Assembly: GCF_046115515.1 (NCBI RefSeq) | Contig: NZ_CP175953.1 | Strand: one strand, 5' to 3' | DNA: 64,000 nt | Source: Gracilimonas sp017641085 | GTDB taxonomy: Bacteria; Bacteroidota; Rhodothermia; Balneolales; Balneolaceae | Shown: positions 16,512 through 24,262 of the stretch, piece after piece | How positions within the stretch are numbered: position 1 is the first letter of the stretch | How the letters are laid out: the number at the start of each line of letters is the position of its first letter | The notes under the pieces: generated by a model | The model's input: the letters and a program-made list of their open reading frames with translations, nothing else | Told to the model about the DNA's origin: nothing | Database searches by the model: none | Program-made: the position numbers and the translations under genes

Positions 16512-17420
16512 TTGGAGAAACACAAAGAATTTTGGAAACGGGTTTTAAAGCTGGCAGGCAAAAAAGATATCTTTTTTAATGCTTCAGCCATCACCTTCAA
16601 TTTATTTATTTGTGCAATACCATTCGTCTTAATCCTGATTTCTATTATCGGGTATGTACTCTCGGTGGATGAGGCCTTTAACGAAATTGTACGATACGGC
16701 CGGGAGTTTTTCCCCAGCTTCACCTACGAAACACAGAATAACGATGTATTTCAGGGAGCGGTGACGATAGAGTCGCTGCTTCGTCCGTTGGTGGGAGCCC
16801 GCCAGATTTTTGGGATCATTGGTATCATCGTGTTGATGTTTTTTACCCAAGGATTGCTGCACAGCCTGAAGCACGTTCTCTTCGATACCTTCGACATTAA
16901 AGAGCGCAAGCACCCCATTATGGATGTGGTTTATAATTTCTTTGGCTTCAGTTTGATTGGAACTGTATTCCTGTTTTTCAGCCTCGCCATTTCCACGATC
17001 TCTCTTTTTAACCTCAGCCGAATCCAAATTCCCTTTACCGATATGGTTATTGAGCTTCCCTGGATTTATGACTTCCTGAATATCGTACTGCCCATTATTC
17101 TTGCCTTTATGATCTTGTATGTGGTGTTCCGGTTTGTGAGCGAGCGCAAGATTAAGCCAAAAGTAGCCCTGATGGCAGCTTTAACCTATACCTTGCTGTT
17201 CGAGATCGCAAAATTCGGCTTAAGTGCCTACCTGGAATATGCCTTTTCAACATACCGGTACTTTTATCAGGGATACACCATTCTTATTCTGTTGGGCGTT
17301 TGGACGTTCTATACAGCTCTCTTGTTTGTGATCAGCGCAATTATGGCGAGGGCCTACAAGGATGTGTTTTTAGGAAACCGCCCCGCCATTGAAGAAAATC
17401 CATACACAGCTATTTCCTGA
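16512..17420 (+). CDS. YihY/BrkB family inner membrane protein
   Basis: This is a multi-pass membrane protein of the YihY/virulence factor BrkB family. Six hydrophobic segments can be seen, at ASAITFNLFICAIPFVLILISIIGYVL, IFGIIGIIVLMFFTQGLL, FFGFSLIGTVFLFFSLAIS, FLNIVLPIILAFMILYVVF, VALMAALTYTLLFEIAKF and ILILLGVWTFYTALLFVISAIMARA. No enzymatic motif is visible and the function of the family is unsettled. The start is uncertain. GTG at 16407 would give 35 extra Cys-rich residues unlike the family, so TTG at 16512 (LEKHKEFWKRV) is preferred; it leaves about 28 residues before the first helix, as usual. It overlaps mpg by one base (TGATG). Confidence 0.8.
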   Translation: MEKHKEFWKRVLKLAGKKDIFFNASAITFNLFICAIPFVLILISIIGYVLSVDEAFNEIVRYGREFFPSFTYETQNNDVFQGAVTIESLLRPLVGARQIFGIIGIIVLMFFTQGLLHSLKHVLFDTFDIKERKHPIMDVVYNFFGFSLIGTVFLFFSLAISTISLFNLSRIQIPFTDMVIELPWIYDFLNIVLPIILAFMILYVVFRFVSERKIKPKVALMAALTYTLLFEIAKFGLSAYLEYAFSTYRYFYQGYTILILLGVWTFYTALLFVISAIMARAYKDVFLGNRPAIEENPYTAIS

Positions 17421-18019
17421 TGCCTTCAAAACTATCGCGGTCTTTTTATGAACGAGATGAGGTGGTGCAAATCAGCAAGGAATTAATCGGGAAGGTGATT
17501 TGCACGAATTTTGATGGGGTACAAACGGCCGGAATTATTGTAGAGACCGAGGCTTATAACGGACGAACAGATCGGGCCTGCCATGCTTATCCGGATGTTC
17601 GAACGGCTCGCACAGAAACCATTTATGGTCCTCCGGGCTATGCTTACGTGTATTTATGCTATGGAATTCATCACCTGTTTAATGTTGTAACGAATAGGGA
17701 AGGTCTGGCTGATGCTATCCTGATTCGGGCTATTCAACCTATTGAAGGTGAGGACATTATGGTTCAGAGAAGAGGGAGGGATAAACTACAGCCAGTTATT
17801 ACGAATGGTCCGGGCAAGTTGTCCCAGGCAATGGGAATTACTACTTCGAATAATCAGAGTGATCTTCTTGGAGATATAATCTGGATTGAAGATCGTGGGA
17901 TTAAATTCGCGGAAAAGGAGATAGAGGCGAGTCCCAGAATAGGAGTGGATTACGCCGGGGAAGATGCCGAACTGCCATGGCGTTTTACGGTGAAAGGATC
18001 AAAATGGATCAGTAAATAA
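17420..18019 (+). CDS. DNA-3-methyladenine glycosylase (AAG/MPG type)
   Basis: A base-excision glycosylase that removes 3-methyladenine and other alkylated or deaminated purines. The MPG-family blocks are intact: ELIGKVICTNFDG, IVETEAYNGRTDRACHAY (with the catalytic Glu in VETEAY), GPPGYAYVYLCYGIHHLFNVVT, and AILIRAIQPIEG. NGPGKLSQAMGI and RIGVDYAGEDAELPWRF close the fold. The length of 199 residues is typical for bacterial members. It is translationally coupled to the yihY-like gene by a one-base overlap, and a terminator follows at 18020-18053. Confidence 0.95.
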   Translation: MPSKLSRSFYERDEVVQISKELIGKVICTNFDGVQTAGIIVETEAYNGRTDRACHAYPDVRTARTETIYGPPGYAYVYLCYGIHHLFNVVTNREGLADAILIRAIQPIEGEDIMVQRRGRDKLQPVITNGPGKLSQAMGITTSNNQSDLLGDIIWIEDRGIKFAEKEIEASPRIGVDYAGEDAELPWRFTVKGSKWISK

Positions 18020-18053
18020 AAAAACCCGATGCAAATGCACCGGGTTTTGAAAT
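18020..18053. terminator. Bidirectional terminator between converging genes
   Basis: AAACCCGATGC, AAAT and GCACCGGGTTTT form a GC-rich hairpin with one A-C mismatch. There are seven A upstream and four T downstream, so it works best for the minus-strand gene at 18075 and perhaps also for mpg. Confidence 0.78.
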
Positions 18054-18074
18054 CAATGTTAACAGAGGTAAGGA

Positions 18075-18602
18075 TTAACCATCACTTCCGTCATTGGACC
18101 CACTTTGCTGAGCCGATTCACTCTTAATCTCTTCAAATCGTTTTGCCACCTCAGGGTGTGCCTGAATAGCTTGTGCAATCTGCTGAAATTTCTGAGGAGA
18201 AAGTCCTTCGTCCTGAATAGCAGTCATATAACCCTGTTGAACTTTCATAGTTATTTCCTGTAGTTCAGGCTGTACTTTCTGAAGGGTTTGCTTTTCATCT
18301 TCAGTTACATTTACCTGTCCGGCCATTTGTGGATTTTGCTGAGCCATCATAATCTGTTGAAAACGGCTATACTCCATCTCTTCTTCTGCAATAACTTCTC
18401 TCATCTGCATGTCAGCCTCTTTCTGCAAACCTTGAACAGCTTCAGATACATTAACAACCATTTCGAGTTGCTCATCAGTAACTTCTTCAGGGCTTAAAGG
18501 TTCAGGTTGAGGCGGCATTTGCTGTTGTTGAGCGAAAGCAGTAGCTGTGCTAAGAACTGCACCCAAAATTATAACAAATGAATAACGCACTAATTTTTTC
18601 AT
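18075..18602 (-). CDS. DUF4168 family exported protein
   Basis: Starts at ATG 18602 (MKKLVRYSFVIILGAVLSTATAFAQQQ), giving a clear signal peptide. A longer in-frame start at 18704 would bury it. The mature protein is helical and rich in Gln, Glu and Met (VNVSEAVQGLQKEADMQMREV, RFQQIMMAQQNPQMAGQV). Its C-terminal part, LSPQKFQQIAQAIQAHPEVAKRFEEI, matches the DUF4168 pattern of a Met/Phe-rich helix ending in a small-residue tail. Probably periplasmic; function unknown. Its 3' end faces mpg across a shared terminator. Confidence 0.75.
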   Translation of the reverse strand: MKKLVRYSFVIILGAVLSTATAFAQQQQMPPQPEPLSPEEVTDEQLEMVVNVSEAVQGLQKEADMQMREVIAEEEMEYSRFQQIMMAQQNPQMAGQVNVTEDEKQTLQKVQPELQEITMKVQQGYMTAIQDEGLSPQKFQQIAQAIQAHPEVAKRFEEIKSESAQQSGSNDGSDG

Positions 18603-18706
18603 AAAAGGTATTTTGTTTAAGTATTGAATTATTAATGAATAACTAACGGTAACTATTCTACTAATGCAAACCATTGGCCGAAATAAATGTTCTCCGTTCT
18701 CCATGT

Positions 18707-18748
18707 TTTTACACCTTCTAACATTAGCCGGGGGTGTAAAACCGGCTA
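18707..18748. repeat. Interleaved inverted repeats upstream of yceI
   Basis: TTTTACACC (18707-18715) pairs with GGTGTAAAA (18733-18741), and TAGCCGG (18725-18731) pairs with CCGGCTA (18742-18748). The arms alternate as A-B-A'-B' with no base between A' and B', so the two hairpins cannot coexist in one RNA. They may be alternative RNA folds or a DNA operator in the divergent promoter region. Confidence 0.6.
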
Positions 18749-18865
18749 TTTCTTTTATAAAAGGGATTGAGGCTTAATAATGATTTAACATTAAAGGAAA
18801 TTATTTCCCGATTGGCTGTGTTGAGGCATTAGCATAAATCTAAAATCAATCATTATTACACAACC

Positions 18866-19489
18866 ATGAGAACATTAAATAAAATAACATCCGTATTAGC
18901 ATTAACTATTTTCGCACTTTCATCTTTAGCTTTAACAAAATATGCCGCCACTAGCTGGACGATTGATAAAGCCCACAGTGCAGTAAATTTTGAAGTAACT
19001 CACTTCTTTACACCGGTAAATGGTGAATTCAATAACTACGAAGCTACTGTTAACTTCGATCCTAATAATCTTGAAGAAAGCATGATCGATGTTAAAATTA
19101 TGGTGAACAGCATTGATACAGACAACGAGAGAAGAGACGGTCACCTGAAAACAGCGGATTTTTTCAACGCTGAAAAATGGCCATACATCACTTTTAAAAG
19201 CTCCAACATTGAGAAAACCGGAGACAACAAGTTTGTAGCAAACGGTACGCTCACGATTAAAGATGTATCCAAAGAAATTGCACTGCCATTTACATTACTG
19301 GGTATGAAAGACAATCCGATGAAAGAAAATACTATTGTGGCAGGTATCACAGCCTCTACAACCGTTGACCGAACCGACTATACTGTAGGAACCGGCGACT
19401 GGGCTTCTGATGCGGTAATCGGTGATGAAGTAACTGTTGACCTTAACCTTGAGCTAAACAGCAAAAAAGGCAACGGTTCCACAAAATAA
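18866..19489 (+). CDS. YceI family periplasmic lipid-binding-like protein
   Basis: YceI-fold proteins are lipocalin-like barrels that bind polyisoprenoids or similar amphiphiles; in many bacteria they are induced by stress or respond to light. A signal peptide (MRTLNKITSVLALTIFALSSLALTKYA) precedes the barrel, which starts TSWTIDKAHSAVNFEVTHFF. The usual VDIKIxVxSIDTDNERRDGHL block is present as VKIMVNSIDTDNERRDGHLKTADFF, followed by KWPYITFKSSNIEK and GTLTIKDVSKEIALPF. The length is typical. It is a single gene with its own terminator at 19513-19547. Confidence 0.9.
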   Translation: MRTLNKITSVLALTIFALSSLALTKYAATSWTIDKAHSAVNFEVTHFFTPVNGEFNNYEATVNFDPNNLEESMIDVKIMVNSIDTDNERRDGHLKTADFFNAEKWPYITFKSSNIEKTGDNKFVANGTLTIKDVSKEIALPFTLLGMKDNPMKENTIVAGITASTTVDRTDYTVGTGDWASDAVIGDEVTVDLNLELNSKKGNGSTK

Positions 19490-19512
19490 ATTAAGAAATA
19501 CCGGATATTTCG

Positions 19513-19547
19513 AAAGCATCGTTTCATTTGAGGCGATGCTTTTTTTA
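19513..19547 (+). terminator. Intrinsic terminator after yceI
   Basis: AAAGCATCG (19513-19521) pairs perfectly with CGATGCTTT (19534-19542), followed by a T-run to 19547, 24 bases after the yceI stop. Confidence 0.88.
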
Positions 19548-19581
19548 TTTTAGGGGTTCATACCAAGCATCAATCAGATCA

Positions 19582-20133
19582 ATGAATAAGAAACGTTTTA
19601 TAGTTTTATCCGGCTTTATAATAATTGCGGCACTCTCACGTATTATCCCGCATCCTTATAACTTCGCTCCTATAGGAGCTATGTCTATTTTTGGGGCAGC
19701 CTATTTCACGGATAAGAAATTTTCTTTTCTGGTGCCCCTTTTTGCTATGTTTATCAGTGATCTGCTGGTTAACAATCTGTTGTATGCAAACTTTTATGGC
19801 GGTTTCACGCTCTTCACGCCCGGGTTTTACTGGATGTACGGCGCCATAGCCCTAATCGTAGTTGCCGGTATTTTTATTCTGAAGAAGGTGAACACGACAA
19901 CGGTTATTGCCGGAAGTTTAAGTGCTTCTGTTATCTTTTTCCTGGTTACCAATTTTGGAGCTTGGTTAGGTAATCCCATGTATCCACAGGGTATTGAAGG
20001 CTTGTTGATGAGCTACACAGCCGGCATCCCATTTTTCCATTACACCGTAATCGGTGACTTGTTTTACTCTGGTGTAATGTTTGGAGCCTTTGAATATGCG
20101 AAAACCAAAACTCCTGCTTTCCAGAAAGCCTGA
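19582..20133 (+). CDS. DUF6580 family membrane protein (ECF S-component-like)
   Basis: Preferred start ATG 19582 (MNKKRFIVLSGFIIIAALSRIIPHPYNFAPIGAMS); the in-frame start at 19528 overlaps the terminator and is unlikely. Five or six hydrophobic segments fill the 183 residues. The opening RIIPHPYNFAPIGAMSIFGAAYF and the motif FAMFISDLLVNNL are typical of DUF6580, a family that resembles the substrate-binding S-components of ECF transporters. No energising ATPase is nearby. The substrate cannot be read from the sequence; vitamin or cofactor uptake is only a family-level guess. Confidence 0.75.
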   Translation: MNKKRFIVLSGFIIIAALSRIIPHPYNFAPIGAMSIFGAAYFTDKKFSFLVPLFAMFISDLLVNNLLYANFYGGFTLFTPGFYWMYGAIALIVVAGIFILKKVNTTTVIAGSLSASVIFFLVTNFGAWLGNPMYPQGIEGLLMSYTAGIPFFHYTVIGDLFYSGVMFGAFEYAKTKTPAFQKA

Positions 20134-20235
20134 AGGTTAATTTAATTTCATTTTTTCGGGGCCGATAAGAACGGTATAATTGATCCATAAAAATTTTGAT
20201 CAGCCTCTGAGCATTCAGAGACAGTAAATTATACT

Positions 20236-20913
20236 ATGTTCGAATTATTCCCGGACCAGCCGGTTTATGATTACCCAACCTTACTGAATGTATTCTATTC
20301 ATTGGTTTGGGCTTTTGCTCTTTCTTCCTTGATTGCGATTACCCATAAGGTGACGTTTTCAGGTCACCAATACCCAAAGAATTTTTTCCAGGGACTGGCG
20401 CTGGGTTCCATTGTTGCTGCTATGGTGATGATGGCCATTGGAGACAGCTTGGCTCGGGGTTTAGGAGCTTTTGGTGCATTGGCTATGATTCGTTTCCGAA
20501 CCCGGATTCAGGACGTCCGCAATATCCTGTTTATTTTTGCTTCTCTAAGTGTGGGTTTGGCCATCGGGGTTTTTGGTTACACTATCGCTTTTGTGGGAAC
20601 CATCCTTTTTTGCACCATGGCACTGGTGCTTCATTTAAGTCCGTTTAGCACTAAGGATGGAATACGGGGAACGCTTACTTTTCGCCTTCAGGACGGAAAG
20701 GGCCATGATCAGGTGCTGGCTATTCTAGATAAATACTGCACCGATTACGACGATGTTGAAATCACCGCCAGAAATAACGGCCGGTACGACTATGAGTACC
20801 AGATTGAGTTTATGCACGAAGGTGACAACCGAAAGTTTTTGGAAGAAATGAGGGCCATTGAACATACGCTGCGGGTCCGTATTACTTTTAAAGATTTCCA
20901 GGAAAACAATTAA
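20236..20913 (+). CDS. DUF4956 membrane protein
   Basis: A 225-residue inner membrane protein. Four transmembrane segments (YSLVWAFALSSLIAITH, FFQGLALGSIVAAMVMMAIG, ILFIFASLSVGLAIGVFG, IAFVGTILFCTMALVLHL) surround the DUF4956 signature SLARGLGAFGALAMIRFRTRIQDVRN. A soluble ferredoxin-like tail follows, starting GTLTFRLQDGKGHDQVLAILDKYC. DUF4956 genes elsewhere often sit beside polyphosphate polymerase (VTC) or CotH genes, but neither is present here. Instead, an adaptor protein, a TolC-like protein and an SDR follow with tiny overlaps. It may be the inner-membrane part of an envelope-spanning complex; that role is inferred from context. Confidence 0.85.
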   Translation: MFELFPDQPVYDYPTLLNVFYSLVWAFALSSLIAITHKVTFSGHQYPKNFFQGLALGSIVAAMVMMAIGDSLARGLGAFGALAMIRFRTRIQDVRNILFIFASLSVGLAIGVFGYTIAFVGTILFCTMALVLHLSPFSTKDGIRGTLTFRLQDGKGHDQVLAILDKYCTDYDDVEITARNNGRYDYEYQIEFMHEGDNRKFLEEMRAIEHTLRVRITFKDFQENN

Positions 20914-20922
20914 CGTGGAGGA

Positions 20923-21921
20923 ATGATGCTCAAAAAAATAAATTCCTTTTACCTGTTTATAGCACTCCTCTTTGCCGGACTTTTTGCGGTAAATTCTCAA
21001 TACTTTAAAGGAAGTAAATCGTTTGTTGGGGTCACGTATTCCAAAATTTATAATATCAACATTGAGAAGCCGGCGGTTGTTAAAAATGTGCATGTGGTTC
21101 CGGGGCAAACGGTAGAGCCGGGCGAGATTCTGGTGGAGTTAGAGAGTCCACAGCTTAACCTGGAAATACAAAAGCTTAGAAAAGAGCTGGAGATTTATGA
21201 ATCGCAGAAGATAGAGCAACAAAAGCTACTGGAATCAGAACTGGAGCTTTTGGAGTCTCAGAAAAGGATAATCCGCAATGAAATTGAAAATGAAGTTGAA
21301 TTATTGCAGCGTCGCATCCAATTAAACCGGTCGCTGACGGATTCCATTTTAGCTAACAGAACTTCTAATGCTGAGGATGATTCGTTAGGAACTCTTCAGC
21401 TTCAAATTAAGTCCATTCGCCAGAAAGGCGAACTCGAGTTGGAGGCAGTAAACATCCGTATTGCCGATTTGGAGCAGGATCATACTTTTGATCAGTCTCA
21501 GCTGGAGGCTAAAATTGAACTGGCCCGGCAGGAATTAAACTGGAAGATGCAGGAAGATCGCAACCTGAATAAGTATGCTACTTTTCCCGGAGTTATTGAG
21601 AGTGTATATATAAAACCCAACGAACAGGTTCAGGAATTTACATCACTGATCTCGATTAACCCGGTTAATCCTACTTCTGTGGTAGGGTATCTGGTTGGCA
21701 AAAAAGATCGCAGCCAGCAATTGGGGCAAACGGTAACGGTGCGCTCAATGGAGCACCCCGAACTGCAAACTACAGGATCTATTATCGGTTTTGGTTCGGT
21801 AGTTTTATTGCCCGAAGTCCTTCAGAAAACAACCACCATTCAAACGTTTGGCCTGGAAGTTTTTATTGAAATCCCGGAGAAAAACGACCTGCCTGTTGGA
21901 GAGAAAATTATCATAAGATGA
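20923..21921 (+). CDS. HlyD-like periplasmic adaptor (membrane fusion) protein
   Basis: A signal-anchor helix (INSFYLFIALLFAGLFAVNS) is followed by a lipoyl-type half motif (VKNVHVVPGQTVEPGEILVELESPQL). A long coiled-coil hairpin of about 110 residues comes next (EIQKLRKELEIYESQ through LELEAVNIRIADLEQD), and then the second lipoyl half and beta-barrel (FPGVIESVYIKPNEQVQEFTSLISI). This is the adaptor fold of tripartite efflux and type I secretion systems. No ABC, RND or MFS pump is encoded beside it; the only inner-membrane partner is the DUF4956 protein 10 bases upstream. Its stop overlaps the TolC-like gene by 4 bases, so they are probably made together. Confidence 0.85.
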   Translation: MMLKKINSFYLFIALLFAGLFAVNSQYFKGSKSFVGVTYSKIYNINIEKPAVVKNVHVVPGQTVEPGEILVELESPQLNLEIQKLRKELEIYESQKIEQQKLLESELELLESQKRIIRNEIENEVELLQRRIQLNRSLTDSILANRTSNAEDDSLGTLQLQIKSIRQKGELELEAVNIRIADLEQDHTFDQSQLEAKIELARQELNWKMQEDRNLNKYATFPGVIESVYIKPNEQVQEFTSLISINPVNPTSVVGYLVGKKDRSQQLGQTVTVRSMEHPELQTTGSIIGFGSVVLLPEVLQKTTTIQTFGLEVFIEIPEKNDLPVGEKIIIR

Positions 21922-23156
21922 GAACTGCTTTCCTCTTTCCTACCGTATTAATCTTTCTTGTGTTATCCAACCCGTTCAAAGCAACAGCACAGCATACCGT
22001 ATCGGATTTTCTGCTCACCGCATTTGAAGACCGAAATACATCTCATTTTGACGCTCAAAGGGCATTTCTAAAGCCCCGCAATTATCGTTATCCCATCCTG
22101 GAAGAAGTTGAACTGCGTATGGGAAACGACGAACAAACGTACGAAGACCTGCAGTATGCATTACGAGTGAGACCGGGGAATCCATGGAGAATCCGACGGA
22201 ATAATGCGTTTTTTAACGCCACCCGAAAAGAGTTAGAGCTTCAGAAAAGGCGGGAATACAAAGAGAATTTAATGATGCGTTATGAGTTGGCTTTAGAATA
22301 TTTCCATAACCGGGAGTTGGCTGCAATGATAGAGGAAAGCTTGGATATTATTTCCCGCAAAGCCAACATCATGGAAGAGAACCTGCAAAGTGAACTTTTT
22401 GATGGAAAGGATTATTCCGAAGCAAAACTGGATCAGGTGGAGGCCATTGATAAGCTTGAAGAATCATTGGTTGAGTTAAACCGGATACAGGTCGAAATAG
22501 AACTTATTCTTGATACCGGTGACTTAAATTGGATCAATTTTTCACTTATAAAGGTAGAAACCATTGAAGAGCTTGCCGGAGATATCGCAACTCAATCAAA
22601 CCCATCGGTAGAGCTGGATCTGATATCCCAACAGGCGGAAGTTGCCCGGCAGGAGGGCAGGGTGGAGAAAGCAGATTTTGACATCGGGTATGCTCAGCTC
22701 GAGTATTTTCCGTTCACTAACCGAAAATCCAATTATGGGTTCTCGGTAGGGGTTACGCTTCCGATTTTTAAAGATAACAAGCCACAAATTGCGGAAAGAA
22801 AGCTGGATGAGTTAGAACTGGAAGGAGAGCTCGAATTTGAGCAGCATCGCGACTCAATCAATAAAATCAGGGAGTACCAGCACTTAAAGAATTTAATTGC
22901 CCAGCACCGGCTTATGCTTAAAAAGGTGGATGAGCTGAATTTGAAAGCCATGCAAAACAACCTGGCCAATAGCGAAGATTTTGATCCCCTCACCATCCTG
23001 GATTTACAGGAAGGCATTGCTAAACTGGACGAAGTAATTTTGAAATCGAGGTTTCGGGTATTATCACAGTTTGTCGATTTTCTTTATACTTATGATGCAC
23101 TCGCTAAGAGTCCGCTAACTAATTACCTGTCAGAAGACTTAATGCTCATAGAATGA
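21918..23156 (+). CDS. TolC-like outer membrane efflux protein
   Basis: A signal peptide (MRTAFLFPTVLIFLVLSNPFKATAQ) leads into about 390 residues of long amphipathic helices with the TolC/OEP pattern. These include LELQKRREYKENLMMRYELALEYFHNRELAAMIEESL, the middle PSVELDLISQQAEVARQEGRVEKADF, a beta-strand stretch YGFSVGVTLPIFKDNKPQIAERKLDEL, and a second helical arm to the C-terminus. GVTLPIF is the usual OEP strand preceding the last helices. It is coupled by 4-base overlaps both upstream (adaptor) and downstream (SDR). Together with the adaptor it would form a channel through the outer membrane. Confidence 0.8.
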   Translation: MRTAFLFPTVLIFLVLSNPFKATAQHTVSDFLLTAFEDRNTSHFDAQRAFLKPRNYRYPILEEVELRMGNDEQTYEDLQYALRVRPGNPWRIRRNNAFFNATRKELELQKRREYKENLMMRYELALEYFHNRELAAMIEESLDIISRKANIMEENLQSELFDGKDYSEAKLDQVEAIDKLEESLVELNRIQVEIELILDTGDLNWINFSLIKVETIEELAGDIATQSNPSVELDLISQQAEVARQEGRVEKADFDIGYAQLEYFPFTNRKSNYGFSVGVTLPIFKDNKPQIAERKLDELELEGELEFEQHRDSINKIREYQHLKNLIAQHRLMLKKVDELNLKAMQNNLANSEDFDPLTILDLQEGIAKLDEVILKSRFRVLSQFVDFLYTYDALAKSPLTNYLSEDLMLIE

Positions 23157-23869
23157 ATATCCTAATTACCGGCGCTACTTCCGGAATCGGCAAAGAACTG
23201 GCCCTTCAACTAACTTCAAAAGGGCATAAGGTCGGCTTAATGGGAAGGCGAACGGAGCGGCTGCAAGAGCTCAAAGATGAAATCGGAGACCTCGCATTCA
23301 TCAGAACCCTGGACGTAACCGATCACGAAAAAGCGGAAGAGGTATATAATAGCCTCATCGATGAAATGGGCGGAATGGATGTCATGATTTTGAATGCAGG
23401 CATCGGGCGCATTCAGATGCTGCCGCCCTGGGAAGCAGAATCAAAACTGATTGAGGTAAATGCCTTGGCCTTTGCCCACGGTTGCCATTTTGCAATGGAT
23501 TATTTCAGAAATCGGGAAAGCGGTCATATTGTGGGGATGTCATCAATGGCAGCCTTACTGGCTCATCACCGGGCAGCTGCCTATACCGCTTCCAAGCATT
23601 TCATTTCAAATTATATGAAAGGGTACCGGCAAAAAGCGAAGCGGATGAATGCCGAAATAACGATCACGGAAATTCGTCCCGGCTACGTGTGGACGGAGAT
23701 GACAGAGCGGGCGAAGGGGATGTTTTGGGTGGCACCGGTAGAAAAAGCTGTAAGCCAAATGGTGACCGGTATAGAAAAGAAGAAAAATTATGTATATGTA
23801 ACCAAGCGCTGGCAGCTGTTGGCCTGGGTTGCCAAATTGGTACCCGAATGGGTGTGGGATCGACTTTAA
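23153..23869 (+). CDS. Short-chain dehydrogenase/reductase (SDR)
   Basis: A classical SDR with the cofactor loop TGATSGIGKELA (about 6-17), R-R at 33-34 suggesting NADP(H) preference, NAGIG near 82-86, and the catalytic residues Ser (GMSSMAALLAHH), Tyr and Lys (YTASKHF). The tail differs from the usual SDR substrate region and ends in a hydrophobic KRWQLLAWVAKLVPEWVWDRL, which may bind the membrane or a lipid substrate. It is the last gene of the DUF4956-adaptor-TolC-like operon, overlapping by 4 bases. A metabolic role beside a tripartite envelope system is unexplained. The opposite-strand DUF2256 gene overlaps its last 4 bases. Confidence 0.9.
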   Translation: MNILITGATSGIGKELALQLTSKGHKVGLMGRRTERLQELKDEIGDLAFIRTLDVTDHEKAEEVYNSLIDEMGGMDVMILNAGIGRIQMLPPWEAESKLIEVNALAFAHGCHFAMDYFRNRESGHIVGMSSMAALLAHHRAAAYTASKHFISNYMKGYRQKAKRMNAEITITEIRPGYVWTEMTERAKGMFWVAPVEKAVSQMVTGIEKKKNYVYVTKRWQLLAWVAKLVPEWVWDRL

Positions 23870-24000
23870 TTTTTATTTCTGCGACAGCGCTCGCTGCAGT
23901 ATTTTACATTCTCCCAGTCATCTTCCCATTTCTTTCGCCATTTAAAAGGGCGGTTACAAACCGGACAAATCTTCTCAGGTAAGTCCGATTTCTTTCTCAT
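23866..24000 (-). CDS. DUF2256 domain small zinc-ribbon-like protein (44 residues)
   Basis: Translated by hand from the minus strand: it starts MRKKSDLPEKICPVCNRPFK and continues with WRKKWEDDWENVKYCSERCR. This is the complete DUF2256 pattern: two Cys-x2-3-Cys knuckles (C12, C15, C35, C39) around the conserved WRKKW. DUF2256 genes are commonly found next to cryptochrome/photolyase genes, as here, so a role tied to light response or repair is likely but unproven. It begins one base after the stop of the 90-residue gene upstream, and its end overlaps the converging SDR gene by 4 bases. Confidence 0.9.
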   Translation of the reverse strand: MRKKSDLPEKICPVCNRPFKWRKKWEDDWENVKYCSERCRRNKN

Positions 24001-24001
24001 C

Positions 24002-24262
24002 TTAGTCATCGCTTTTGACAAGGGATAATCGGGCGGACTTTTTAGTTTGATTCAGAACAACGGCTTTTGCTTTTCGGGTGATGCTTGCCAGCTTTTCACT
24101 TTGCAGCTCTCCTGCCATTGTTCGTACTTCGTCAACATGATCTTTCCATACATCGGTAAATAAGTTCTTAGTCACCTCTGTCGGTGATACGGAATCATCC
24201 TGACCTCGATTTCTCTTCATCGGAAGGATACGACTTCTATTCTCTTGCTTTGATTTCTTCAT
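24002..24262 (-). CDS. Hypothetical small protein in the cry-DASH operon
   Basis: Start ATG 24262 (MKKSKQENRSRIL) has a good Shine-Dalgarno (GAGG) 7 bases upstream, overlapping the 3' end of the photolyase gene; a later ATG at 24220 is also possible. The 86-residue product is charged and helical (TKNLFTDVWKDHVDEVRTMAGELQSEKLASITRKAKAVV), with no signal, membrane helix or known motif. I do not recognise the family. Its position between cry-DASH and DUF2256 suggests co-expression and a common pathway. Confidence 0.65.
   Translation of the reverse strand: MKKSKQENRSRILPMKRNRGQDDSVSPTEVTKNLFTDVWKDHVDEVRTMAGELQSEKLASITRKAKAVVLNQTKKSARLSLVKSDD

Noticed and set aside
18707..18748. H-type pseudoknot upstream of yceI
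   Set aside because: The arms alternate as in a pseudoknot, but the third loop has zero bases and cannot span a 9-bp stem. I therefore treat them as alternative hairpins.
23482..23982. 166-residue plus-strand reading frame overlapping the SDR
   Set aside because: It runs in another frame over the catalytic part of the SDR and across the DUF2256 gene, and has no recognisable domain.
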